64,000 bases of DNA from Macrolepiota albuminosa (GCA_027475525.1 JAMWFC010000090.1:62001-126000), one strand, 5' to 3'; shown: positions 44,201 to 55,874, counted from the first letter of the stretch. Numbers and translations: made by a program. The notes: a model not told the origin generated them from the letters alone.

Positions 44201-47097
44201 GTTCAAATACTCTGGCAACAATATCTGGACGGTCAGAAGCTGTTTGCCTCTTTCCATTAACCATAGGTTCCTTTAGCAGAGCCTCTTCAATTTCTGGCCA
44301 CTTTGGATTGGCAGTCATGGTGATGAAGAGATCTGGTTTATGGAAATGCCTGCAAATAGCCATAGAGTCCTGGAATAATTGCTGCATGTGTCGTTCACTT
44401 CCAACATGAGAAGAGGGAAGGACTACCCGTCGGCTTTGCCTGCGTAAGTCTTCATCTCCAGCAGCCGCATCGACCACCCCTTGATACACTTCAGCCCTAA
44501 TCTTCTTTTGATTGTGCCGGACCCAATTGAGCTTGTTCTGCTCAGTTGATGCCCATGCATCCACAACATATTGCTGAAACAGTCTGCCACTCCAAAGCAA
44601 TGCAGCATTAGCTTCCAAAGCTCTTTGCTGCAGCCTATATGCATAATATGCAGTTTGGCTGACTTTTTTGGCTCTTTGTTCTCCTGCTGGTCCAAATTGA
44701 GATTGAATATCGGTGTGAAATCCAGGTTCTCCAGTTGGAAATATGATAGTGTAATGCAGAGGTGTGTAATAGGGGTGTAGATGGCTGATTCGCTTCAATT
44801 GACCTCCATGCAGATGCAGGACTATGTCACGGTGATCTGATCGTTCTTCAGAACCATCTCCTGGTATAATTGCAGCAACTCCTTCCTGTTCATTAGGGTT
44901 GTTATAGCGTCGATGGTCTCCAAAGTCAGCTCTAAGTTGAACAGAAAGCCTTTGTGGTTGGCCTTCAGGAACTTCTGTCATAATCTGCTTTGCAAGCTTG
45001 TATAAGCCAATAAAGGGATTGACTCTATGAAGCATATCCTGCAAAGAGGCCATTATCTGAGGATCCAATCTAGAATTGCTTCCCTGATGAAAAGCCAATT
45101 GTTGATTGTGATCATAGAAGTAGAGTTGTGCATACACAGGATGATCACCTTCAGTTGGAAGCAAAGCACCTGTCAGATGATGGAGCTCTCCATTAATCCT
45201 AAAGCTGTATGGTCCTGGAGCATTCGTAATCGCATAATCAATTTTGACTCCCAGAGATGTAAATGCAAAGGCTGCATTGTATTGGCAAATAGATGCTTTG
45301 AAAGCATCAGAAAGAGCATGATAGCCTTGGAGTAAGCCAAGCAATTCTGGTGGAGCATCTGCAAGTCTGGGCAAATCAATCTGCCCTTGTAAACAGCACA
45401 TGCCAAACTTGGGATTACGTCTAGTAGACTTGGAGAGCTTTTCAGCATCAAAATGTAGAGCATGACAGTGTGGGCATGCAATATCCATAGAACCAAGATA
45501 GTGTGAAGGGGATCCATCTATATAATGCTGTCTTCCTGTTGGAAGAGCATTCCTAGGCTGAACATCATCAGGTTCTTGAATCCTTTGTAAGACAGGAGGT
45601 GCTGGTATATTCTGCTGCATGACATTCCCAGGTAGATCCACATACTCCAAGTTAGGAGGTGCTGGTAGATTTTGCTGTCTATTATCTCCAGGTGGATCCA
45701 CATATTCCAAGTCCTCCTCCATATTCTCAGCAGGATTATTCCTAGGATCATCCAGTAGATTTGGATCAATCTCATTGTCTATGGGATGCTCCAAATACTC
45801 CAAAGGATTTTGAAGCATTTCATCAAAAGCTGCATGGATATTTTGTAATCCATGAGGATCCAAATCATTGAAATCCTCTTCAAGATCAGCTAAATGTTGC
45901 TGTTGCCAGTTTTGTAAGATCCTTTCAGCCCTAGCCTGATTCAAAGGCCTATGTTCAGGATTGAGATCTACATCCTGTTAATCTTTCTTAGTCAATGCAA
46001 CTTTTAAAAGTTGTCTTTGTCTCACCTCTAGCTGATGTAAAGCCCTTTGTGCCTCTGCTACTGCATGCTCTTCAGCTATAGCAATATCTCTGAGCTGTTG
46101 TTGCTCATGCAATACTGCTAATGCCTGTTGTTGCCTCTGTTGCTCCTGCAATACTGCTAGTGCCTGCCATTGTCTATCCTGCTCCTCAGCTGCAGCAATA
46201 TGCCTCAACCTTTGTTGGTCTTGCAATGCTGCTAATGATTGTGCTTGTATAGGAGCAACCTGCTGTCTCCCTCTATTCCTAAGTGCAGGTGGCAGTGGCA
46301 GTGGCATTGTGAAGTTTGGCAAAGCAGCTCTATGCAAAGCAGGCATTCTAGGTATAGGATTCTGTAAAGGAGCATCCCAACCTTCAGGCAAATGAGTTTC
46401 AGGTATACTCATAGCAGTCCCACCAACTACAGGCTGATTGACTGATCCCACTCTATGATCTCTTCCATGCACAGCAGCTGGTAGAGGTGCTACTATTGAA
46501 GGCACATAAGGAGCTCTATGTGCAGGAAGAGGTAGAGGTGGTATCATTCTAGGAATAGGATTTTGCAAAGGAGCATTCCATCCTTCAGGTAAATGAGTTT
46601 CAGGAATAGCCCTAGCAAATAGATCCTCAGCAACAGTTGGTGGTCTAACAGGCCTCCTCAAAGAGCTAGAAGTATTTCCTCCAGAGCTTGAACCAATCTG
46701 ATTATTTCCCCCAGTTCTCATATCCCCCAATCCTGTAGTTCCAAGTTGTACATCCTCAGATGCAAATAAGTTCATAGCAACAGTTGGTCCAATAGGCCTT
46801 CCCAAAGAGCTAGAGGCAATCTGATCATTTCTTCCAATTCTCATATCCCCAGTTCCCATATTCCCAGTTCTCATATCCCCAGTTCTCATATCCTCAGTTC
46901 CTATATCCCCAGTTCTCATATCCCCAGTTCCATAATGAAGTGGTATAACCACTGAAGTAGATCTTCTACTTCTATTTGCACGGCACTCATCAGGATCAGT
47001 CATTTGTAACTGTTGTAGCATGCTTTGAATCCTAGCCTGCTGTCTTTGACCTTCAGGAGTACTGGGTCCATTATTAGAATGAGTAGTTGAAGATTGC
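41239..47097 (-). pseudogene. Helitron Rep-helicase gene with two nonsense codons
   Basis: Exons 47097-43986, 43935-42765 and 42713-41239 keep one frame across two short introns. The N-terminal 360 residues are repetitive (TGDMR units; two IPETHLPEGW blocks; Gln-rich coil). Then comes a Rep domain with HUH motif LPHIHILIFF and catalytic tyrosines in YIHKYIYKGHD, then a PIF1-like SF1B helicase (SAGGCGKTFV, VVIWDEVPM, FGGDFRQTLPVV, LAFAMTINKSQGQS, YVALSRCTSGDRI). In-frame TAA (45980-45978) and TAG (42357-42355) interrupt it; each is one C-to-T change from a Gln codon. Otherwise it is complete. The first codon appears to be split by the upstream intron. Confidence 0.85.
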
Positions 47098-47148
47098 CTG
47101 AAAGAATAATTTTTTAAGCATTTTCATAGCTTAAAACTATTGAAAGAC

Positions 47149-47740
47149 ACTTACATGATGAGTGTATCAATAGCTCAAAGTTGTCCAAGTATTACTGTAA
47201 GCTGAATAGAATTTTTCTGAATTTTTTTGAATTTTTTAAGCACTTATAAAGCTCAAAAACAATGAAAGTCACTTACTACAATAGCCCAAACTTTCACTAT
47301 AAGCTGAATTGAATTTTCCCTGATTTTTCTGTGATTTTTTTCGAATTTTTTAAGCATTTTTTAAGCTCAAATACATTAAAAATCACTTACAATGATCAAT
47401 CAATAGCTGAAAGTTGTCGAGCTATTGAATGTTTGTTAAGATTCATCAATCAATCAATTAATAATTACTTACTTTGTAGTTGAGTGTGAAAATTTCGCTA
47501 TAAGAATGTTTGTTAATAGTCATCAATCAATCAATCAGTCAATACTTACTTTGTAATCAAATTTCGAAGTTGTAGCTAGATCAATCATTTATTAATATCT
47601 ATCAATCAATCAATCAATCAATACTTACTTTGTAATCGAGTTTCGAAGCGTTGCTATAAGAATGGTTATTAATATTTGTAAATCAATCAATCAATCAACA
47701 CTTACTTTGTAGTGTAGTTTACTCACTACAACGTTGAAAC
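47149..47740 (-). repeat. minisatellite of intron-like units upstream of the Helitron gene
   Basis: Minus-strand GTAAGT occurs at 47705-47700, 47628-47623, 47549-47544, 47472-47467, 47390-47385, 47276-47271 and 47154-47149. Spacing is 77, 79, 77, 82, 114 and 122 bp. Each is followed about 50-60 nt later by a pyrimidine/AT stretch and TAG or CAG, leaving exon-like pieces of 25-60 nt. The first units share ACAAA|GTAAGT donors, a GATTGATTGATT run and an acceptor like TTCTTATAG. Units nearer the gene share a different intron with GCTTAAAAAATTC. This could be a chain of small non-coding exons. Confidence 0.7.
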
Positions 47741-47944
47741 CGTGGAAAAATTGATGCTGTTTGGTTTAAGAACACGCGAGGCGTGAAAACTGGTGTCCAC
47801 TAAATCGCGTTTTGGCCTCGGCCACATTCACACACTCCAGATACCTTCCACATGTGTCCGAGAGATATTGTACATTTAAATATTTAATATACACTCTTTT
47901 TAATTAATTAATATCTTTTTTTTTCTTTTCTACTGAAAAACTGA

Positions 47945-48045
47945 CTGAAAAACAAACGAAAAAGGCATTCTTTGTCAGCCTTAGTCAGAACTGACTAATC
48001 AATCAATTCCCACAAAACGGTCGTCCCATATATTATAGAAGGCTG
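47945..48045 (+). repeat. diverged copy of the 40.6-kb tandem repeat
   Basis: AACAAACGAAAAAGG, TTTGTCAGCCTTAGTCAGAA, CTGACTAA, CCCACAAAAC and GTCCCATAT match 40637-40730 in the same order and orientation. With that copy it brackets the Helitron in direct orientation. Confidence 0.75.
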
Positions 48046-48207
48046 ATTAGTTAAGCAGTATTAGTAATAGCACAGCCACCAATGTAGTATATAAAGGCAG
48101 CCTGTAAATAGAATATCTTCAGGCTGAACAATAGCAGTGTTCTTCTGGCCTATACACTGAACCTACTGTAAGCTGTCTAGTGATGTCCAACTGCTTAGTT
48201 AGCCTTG

Positions 48208-48313
48208 CTGGTCCCTTGCCTGACTCTTGCTTGCTTCTATGCCTGCTCAACTCCTGCTTGTTACTAGTGCTTGCTGGCTCTGTGGAAGGAGTTTTGCAGA
48301 TGTTAAATGTTCT
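48208..48313 (-). repeat. right arm of the 9-kb-spaced inverted repeat
   Basis: Reverse complement of 39249-39353 with mostly transition differences; see the left arm. The match fades into unrelated sequence on the side facing the Helitron. Confidence 0.75.
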
Positions 48314-49256
48314 CCTTACAAAAACTAATCAAGTGGTTAAAGAGATATAGCTTACAGAAATGTTGAAGAGAGCTAGTTAGAAGAGGAACAAGTTGATGGG
48401 ATAAAATAAAACTAGGCTGCAAGAACCAAAGATAACTATAGTACATTAGTAAGTGGAACCAGTAAATAGTGTGGAAGACTTGGCATGGAAAGTGACAAAA
48501 AAAAAACATAAACCAATAAAAAAGTAAATGCCTGTGCAGTCCCCTGCCAATTCTCAACAGAATATACAGTGTTGAAGATGCATATTTTGTTGTTTGGCCA
48601 CACACTAACTATTTTTAAATCAGCAATTATATCAGGATTTTGAGTGAAGGATTGAATTGTCGTGCCTCAGTCAAAATTTATGTATTTCTAAGAGACTATT
48701 AAAGGGATCTCTTAGGAGCTTTCCAAAGACAAAAAAAGGCTGCCATCCACCTTTTTCCCTTTTCTTTACTCCTTTTCAATTATCTGCTATCTTCCAAGCC
48801 TGGGTTCCATTGGAGTATGGATTTGCTTTCCCCCAATCTAAGAGTTATCACTTCGAGTCCTCCACACTATCAACATCATCCTTGTATACTGGATGAGTAT
48901 GATTACATACATTCAGAGTTTGACATCTCAGAAGATGATTTTGAGATTCCATTGCTATTAAGCTCAATCATCGGGGTAGGGCTTCAAAGGACAGGCAAGG
49001 CAGTGTGCATACAGATGAGAGCCATTTTGCTTTTCAGCAGCAAGGAGAAGGCTCTAGGTAACAGATATCTGTGGATGTCTCGGAATAATGGTAGTTGTTG
49101 CCATCTGCGGATGACGTACTAAGTATAATGTTAATAATGTTTGTTCTTATGTTGACCCTTAGTCTTCCATGCTAACCCTCAGACAGTTAGTAACCTTCAA
49201 CCAGTCGCAGTGCAAAATTTCAGGCAAACCTAGAAGCTGACACCCGTCTTATTCTC
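48314..49256. other. gene-free stretch before the MFS pair
   Basis: The AT-rich island ends near 48.65 kb and base composition returns to normal. Frames at 48657-49122 show no family features. The last 150 bp should carry the promoter of the first transporter. Confidence 0.5.
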
Positions 49257-51196
49257 ATGCACGATTCTTCGACTGATGAACAAACCTCTCTGCTCACCCC
49301 AACTCCCAGAAGTTCTCCGATACCGTGGTCTCAATTTTCTATTACATTGTGGATTCAATTTATTGAACCACTGAGCACTCAGGTCATTTCCCCATTTGCG
49401 CCACAGGTCAGTCAAGAATTCACCTGAATAACGCGAGCCTGAGCAAATCTTCTATGGATGGTTTTCCAGCTCGTTCGAGATATCGGAGTCACGCATGGAA
49501 ACGACGCCCAGGTTGGGTATTATGTTGGAATTCTGGTTGGTATTAAAAGAACAACCAAAATGCTTGAGTCGTTGAACTGCTTACGATGAACAGCATTCCG
49601 TCTTCTACATGGTACAAGCTATAACAGTACTTTACTGGAGCCGAATCTCTGATCATCTTGGCCGCAAACCTGTACTCCTGATCGGTTTATCCAGCGTGTC
49701 TTTATTCATGCTCTGCTTTGGGTTCTCCAAAACTTTTTGGGGCCTTGTCCTGAGGTATATACATATCTCCTATATATCTCTATCAACGAGCCTGGTTGAA
49801 TGTTGCCTATAGTCGCGCTTTTTACAGTGCTTTAAGTAATCACCTTTTACATCATGAACAACTCTTGTGCTCATATTAGCTTATGATTTCTAGATGCAAA
49901 CGTTGGGGTTATTAAAGGGTACTTGTGCAAACTATGGCGCAGTGTTCATAGAGTTAACCTGCTACTGTATTCCTGCACAGAATGATAGCCGAATTGTCGG
50001 ATGGCACGAATCTGGCACAGGTAGTTGTCAGGTTCTGTTAATGTGGCTCACTAACACATCTTCCCTATCCAGATGATTGCTTTTGTGCCAATCACATGGG
50101 CAAGTGGAGGTACTGTAAGATACCTTCCATCTACTTACCGTTTTCTGCATCATTCTGATGCTCACTTCACCTTTTACAGATAGGGCCATTTGTCGGCGGT
50201 CTTTTGTCCCACCCCGCTAAGCACTTTCCCGAAGTCTTCGGGAACAATTTTTGGAAAACATATCCTTACCTTTTGCCCTGCATAGTTCCCTCTGTTATTT
50301 CAGCGCTTTGCTGGGTTATCACTTATCTATTTTTAAGAGAAACTGTGAAGAAACCGAAATCCATTCGCTCTTTGTGGTCCAGGAATGGCTTCTCAATCAC
50401 CGCTTCCGCGGCTGGGGAGTCTGAAGAGTCGGCACGGCACCTGATGCCTAAATCCGAAGGGCCAAAATGTTTGCGGGAACTCCTGACTCGCAAAGTGTTG
50501 ATCACAGCTACCAACTATGGTTTACTAGCGCTTATAGATATCGCCTTACGCACCCTGCAACCTGTCATCTTTTCGACACCTATCGCGCTAGGTGGCCTCG
50601 ACTTATCTCCGTTGTCGATTGGGAAAGTGTTATCTACAATCGGGTTCCTGAATGGCTTTATCCAACTGTTCTTTTTTGCAAGGATCCATAATTACCTGGG
50701 ATCTAAAAGAACATTCATGATAGGGCTCTTTATGACATTTCCCGTGATTATCGCTTTCCCTATAATGAATCACGTAGCGAGAACCCATGGTGATGGACCA
50801 TTGCTTTGGTCTATTCTTACCCTACAGATCCTCTTTACCCCAGGCATCTCGTTTTCGTTTGGTATAACGCTTGCCTCTGTCTCAAATTTTCTGACTGATA
50901 AAATCTTCCATAGGTGCTGCACTGATTTTTGTTCAGGCTTCTGCTCCAAATAGAGCTTCTCTTGGCGCGATAAATGGCTTCTGTCAGGTATGCATACCCA
51001 AGGCGACTACGAAAAAGAGAAACTGACGGGTTTTTAGATGACAATCAGTTTTATCAGGGCCATAGGGCCTGCGCTATTCAATTCCTTGTTTGCATACTCC
51101 ATTGAGCATCGGTCGATGAGTGGATATCTAATTTATTACCTCCTGGCCTTCATCTTATGCAGTGCTATTATTTCGGCTTCGCGGCTTTCCGAATAG
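49257..51196 (+). CDS. MFS transporter, tandem copy 1
   Basis: Ten exons: 49257-49406, 49470-49535, 49594-49754, 49813-49835, 49894-49918, 49981-50020, 50073-50114, 50180-50861, 50914-50987, 51038-51196, giving 473 aa. It is a DHA1-type major facilitator: VGYYVGIL in helix 1-2, the signature loop RISDHLGRKPVLLIG, LNANVGVIKGMIAELSD in helix 4, WASGGTIGPFVGGLLSHP in helix 5, a long central loop, then LGAINGFCQMTISFIRAIGPA in the C half. It resembles fungal ZIFL/Tcr-like proton antiporters; the substrate is unknown. It is followed 650 bp downstream by a paralogue with the same splice positions. Confidence 0.9.
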
Positions 51197-51848
51197 TGAT
51201 AGATCTCCTAAAGGCTAGCTACCGCTTCCTTCTCATTCAATCAGATATCTATTATGAAAACCCCAAGTTCAGGTGTGGGATACCTACTTAGTGTTTGGTC
51301 CAGGGTAAATTGCATAATGAATGGCACTAATCAATGACTACATACAAGTTCCTACATGCGCTGAGTACAAACTATCGGCTATAGGCTATAGTAGGACGAG
51401 AGCGCTTACAGTTCAGAGGGGTCATCCACCTTTCTATGGCGAATTGCTAGTACTTACTGTTCGTGAAGAGCCTGGAATTACGTTCTCGAGCGCTAGCTTG
51501 GCATTGTGGAGCTTTTTTTCCAAGGTTACAGCCTGTGACCAGAAGTAATGACGAGCCATCGGTGTGTGCACTTCCTCATTTGGACAGGTTTCCGTCCCTG
51601 CCGTTACGTAGCTCCGGCTTTACGGTCCGATGACAGCTTGTACCAACCTCTTCAACTTTAATCCACTGGCTGCCCTTCCTGACGCCCAAATGCCCTCGGT
51701 AAAGTCTGCCGATTCTCAAAATGAATATGGCAACTGATGCGATAGATTTGTAAGAGAAGTAAGTGCCAGTTTTCCCGCATGACTTTTGACTCATTCACTC
51801 TTTTCATCATTTAAGGCGGGAAGTTGAGGCGGCAGGACTTGACATACT
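51197..51848. other. spacer between MFS genes
   Basis: No ORF or RNA gene is supportable. It presumably contains the promoter of copy 2. Confidence 0.5.
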
Positions 51849-53777
51849 ATGACCCAACAACAGGCAGACGAGGAAACTCCTTTGCTTCCGGAGCAACCAA
51901 AAAAGAGGACTCCGATACCATGGGGACAGTTCACCATTGTTATGTTTCTTCAACTTACAGAACCGTTGACATCCCAGGTCATTTCCCCGTTCGCACCACA
52001 GGTGTGTGTATGACTTCCTTCTATTTGCTTTGTTTCTTCGACAGTCTATGCAGCTAATACGAGATATTGGAATCACGAATGGGGACGAAACTCGAGTTGG
52101 ATATTACGTTGGGCTTATGGTCTGTTCTTTTCGCAATGAAGCTCAACTTAAGGCTGATTCGTCTCACAGCAATCCTTATTCTTTTTGACGCAAGCATTTA
52201 CAGTTTTGCATTGGAGTCGGACGTCAGACTTTATTGGACGTAAGCCAGTCATCCTCATCGGTCTCCTGGGGCTGTCCATTTCGATGTATTGTTTTGGACT
52301 TTCTAGTACATTTTGGGGTTTGGTTTTAAGGTTTGTCCGATACTGTGTTCCAAAACTAAGTTTTCTGACTGAGCCTATGCAGCCGATGTCTTAACGGTGC
52401 TTTGAGTACGTATGATGTCTTGATCACCTTCATGATTTTCTCAACATAGATCCTGCCAGATGGAAATATCGGCGTAATGAAAAGGTAACTGCGTAGACTT
52501 TGGCTCGCACCGTTTTCTGGGCCTCATTTTTGATTCCTAGTATTGTAGTAGAGCTAACAGACTCAACAAACATCGCACGGGTGAGTTGTACTTGTTCGTC
52601 CTGCTTATGTCTAATCAACTCTTTCCTTAGGCATATGCTTACCAGCCTATTGCGTGGTCCACCGGTGGAACTGTACGATTCAAGTCAATGGTGCTTGACG
52701 CTATTGTTGACAGAAAGAGCGTAGCTTGGCCCTCTTATCGGTGGCTCCCTTGCACGACCCGCCGAACGGTTCCCAGAATTTTTTGGCAATAACGAATTTC
52801 TCAAAAAGTACCCTTACTTTCTGCCTTGCGCGGTTCCGGCAACATACACAGCGGTTGCATGGCTCATTACCTTCTTCTTTCTCAAGGAAACTCTCAAATC
52901 TCCCGTCTCGTTTTTTCATTTCTTCAAGAAGGATCAGGTTACTTTACCTGTGAAAGGTGCCAGATCGCGGGAACCACTAGACCTTCAACGTCCAGACGTG
53001 CATGATGAGCAGAAACCCCTTCCGCTGCGCGGTCTTCTCACTTCCCGAGTCCTACTTGCGGCTGGAAATTACGCAAGCCTGTCTCTAGTGGATATAGCAT
53101 TTCGTGCAATACAGCCTCTATTTCTATCAACTCCTGTCGCTTTCGGGGGTCTCGGACTATCCCCACCTGTCATTGGTAAATTTCTTTCCGCATATGGCAT
53201 CTGTAATGGAGCTTTCCAAGTCTTCTTCTTCTCAACTATTCACGACCGTTTCGGTTCAAAGAGGACGTTTGTTGCGGGAATGGTATGCGCCTTCCCGTGC
53301 TTCATTGCGTTCCCTATCATCAATGCGATGGCAAAGTCACAAGGCGTGACGACGTTTGTCTGGGCAGTCGTTGCTCTTCAAGCCCTGGTTTCTATTGGAC
53401 TAAATTTATCGTATGGTGAGAATAATGCTGCCATGTAACATCATCATGCGATCATGCATGCTAACTACTTTTAGGAGCCATTTTCATATTTATTGCGGCG
53501 GCATCCCCAAATCGTGCATCCATTGGCGCGACAAACGGTTTGAGCCAGGTGCGTCAGGAATCATATCCGAGGTAAATCATTGTCAGTGTTAACCAAAGTA
53601 TAGATGACTGTGAGTCTAATGAGAGCAATTGGCCCCGCAACGGCGAACTCTCTATTTTCACTCTCCATCGGAAAGCACTACTTGGGCGGTCACCTCGTCT
53701 ATTATGTACTGACCGTGGTTGTGTGTGTTGCGGTGTACATAGCATCTTTGCTTCCTCGGCAGTTGTGGAGTCAATAA
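51849..53777 (+). CDS. MFS transporter, tandem copy 2
   Basis: Ten exons: 51849-52001, 52054-52119, 52170-52330, 52383-52405, 52460-52484, 52541-52580, 52631-52672, 52725-53415, 53475-53548, 53604-53777, giving 482 aa. Exons 2-7 and 9 have exactly the same lengths as in copy 1. Motifs: SPFAPQLIRDIG, VGYYVGLM, RTSDFIGRKPVILIG, LNGNIGVMKSIVVELTD, GPLIGGSLARP, RAIQPLFLSTPVAFGG, SIGATNGLSQMTVSLMRAIGP. The central loop (VKGARSREPLDLQRPD) and the C-terminus differ most from copy 1. An integral membrane exporter is likely; substrate unknown. Confidence 0.9.
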
Positions 53778-53931
53778 ATTTGGATAGACAGTTGACATTA
53801 CATAGCTGTAAAGTGTAGTGGCCCACCAAACAAGGCCAAATTTTGTAGACCACTGTAACCTGCCACGCCCTCGCTTGTTGCCCACTATTGTTATTGGTCG
53901 ATCGTTCGGCTCTTGGTCCTCTCTATCTACC

Positions 53932-55445
53932 ATGACTTCTTTCCAGGCTCTTATGGCGCTAAGCCAGTCGCAAACCCAGATGGTAGCTGAGGACGTTCAG
54001 AACGCCCTCGCCGAGCGGACGCGTAGGGAGGAAGCGAAGCGAAGAAAGGCAGAGGAACAGGACAGGAAGGAGCAGGAGCTAGCGAGGAAGCGTCGTCTGA
54101 TGATCTTCGAAGAAGAGAAGAGACAGAGAGAGCGCCAGTTAAAACAAGAACAGGAGCAAGCTGCTATTGAGGCGGAACGCCAAAAGCGAGCAGAAATGGA
54201 GCGCAACTCTTACCAGCATGGCCCCAAAAAGGCTAAAGCACTCTCTGATGGTTCTGCTCCGAAGTGGCCTTCTTCAGCTTCGCAAACCCGAACGCGAGAG
54301 GAAGTTCGGAAACGACGGTTGCCAGATGATGATGAAGACGACGGCTCTGCCCCTGAGTTTTTAACTCGGGAAGAGAAACGTCAGAGAAAGCAACAGCAGG
54401 AGATGCGGAGGCTCTTTCACCCTACGAAACGCTCGACTACCTCCCATCTCAAGGCTGGCAGACGCCTACCCGGTGGTGCCGTCGATTTAATGACAGGGTC
54501 ACAGTCGACTTCCAGTTCTTCTTCGTCAGTGAAGTCTGTTAGAGAGCGGCTGACCGCGATGCCCAACACCTTGACCAAACTTAACACAGTTAAGCGTGAT
54601 ACTCGCACTATTGATGAAATCATACAGGATCGCGCCAAATTACGAGAAGGTAAAACACTTGAAGGAGATCAGGCGCGCGGCTTCGACAAGTGGTTTACAG
54701 ACAAGAAGGAAACGAACAAGATGTTGTCCACCTCGAACGCTCCTTCTGGTGCTAATACGCCTTCTCGTAAGTCTACTATCTTTCTTTTTTTTTTCCCCTC
54801 ATGGTTACGATTCACTTTACCTTTCGAAAGGCCGTAGTGTTACTCCTCAACCACCTGTATCGTCGTCGAAATCGAGTACACTTCCTAAACCGATAACATC
54901 AAAGACCGCTTCGTCCAAGGCAACTGTGTCTTCTGCAAGCGTCAAGGCCCCTTCTGCAAATTCCAGGCCCAGTACTTCATCCACGAAGTCAATGTCCTTG
55001 AATTCATCTAAAGCCTTAAACGGCGTTGGAGGCGGTAAATCAGCCACCTCCGTTGGGAAGAAACGTCAGCGTTCTCCCAGTCTATCCGAAGAATCGGATT
55101 CGGATCATCTGCCACCTACCAGAAGGCAGGCTGGCTCAGGATATAGCAATGCTATCTGGCAGATGTTTGGGAAGGATAGGGATCGTTATGTCAATCGGGA
55201 TGTCTTCAGCGACGATGAGGATATGGAGGCAGACGCATCCGCCCTCGAGAGAGAAGAGCTGCGGAGGTATATCATTATCACCATCTTCTACCAAATTCAT
55301 CGTGTTTTGACCTTTGCCTGTTCGTAGTGCTCAACTTGCGAAGAAAGAAGACAAGGTGGCGCTTGAACAAGAACGTCGACACGAAGAGGAAAAACGTAGA
55401 CGCAAAAAAGAAAAGGAGAGGCAAACTCGTGAAATGCGTGGCTGA
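53932..55445 (+). CDS. SPT2: SPT2-family histone chaperone
   Basis: Three exons, 53932-54766, 54831-55266 and 55328-55445, giving 462 aa. The N-terminal 100 residues form a long charged coiled coil (AERTRREEAKRRKAEEQDRK and onward). The middle is Ser-rich and disordered. The C-terminus carries the SPT2 histone-binding signature (AIWQMFGKDRDRYVNRD followed by DDEDMEA) and a closing Glu/Lys/Arg-rich helix. SPT2 binds H3-H4 and acts in nucleosome reassembly behind RNA polymerase II. The start at 53932 is the first ATG giving the coiled coil and lies 155 bp after the MFS stop. Confidence 0.93.
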
Positions 55446-55874
55446 CGCTCTTTTCTTATCATACCTTCAAGTCATCAAGTGATGTGCCACTCAGGACTTA
55501 TCAGCTCATTGTTTCTCCTTACGAACCACGGGACCGGATGCAACATTATTGGACCTTGGTCTAGTATCACTATGCAACTCTTTACTCTGCCAAAACTCGG
55601 ACATCGCATAGATTATTCATGTTCCTCTTCTCATTACTCATTCCGCATAGATTATTGCATTGCCCGTACAAACCTGATTGTATAGGCTTTATTCATTGCA
55701 TTGTATTTTTGTATTCATGTACTCATTAAATTGGGGATCCAGTTCGGAAGATATTTGTTTGTGGAATAGATGTGAGCTTGTACTGTAATTGACGAAGCTG
55801 TTATTTAACTCATGTCCATTGGATCAAAGGTGCCTGGTTTTCGGACGACATTTCGGACATGAGCGACAAAAAGA

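Larger units (their letters stand above)
41239..47865 (-). mobile_element. Helitron rolling-circle transposon
   Basis: The Rep-helicase gene lies on the minus strand with a repeat-rich 5' leader to its right. A candidate 5' terminus is at 47865: the minus strand reads TCTCTCGGACAC preceded by A, matching the rule that Helitrons start with TC after an A. A CpG-rich 110 bp lies just inside and AT-rich DNA outside. I could not find a convincing CTRR 3' terminus with hairpin left of 41.2 kb, so the left end is unknown and the start given is simply the end of coding. Confidence 0.75.

Noticed and set aside
47430..47720. CRISPR-like array
   Set aside because: The repeats are adjacent tandem units without unique spacers, in a eukaryotic genome.
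48657..49122. Overlapping plus-strand frames before the MFS genes
   Set aside because: Short, without motifs, and not joined by plausible splice sites to each other or to the transporter.
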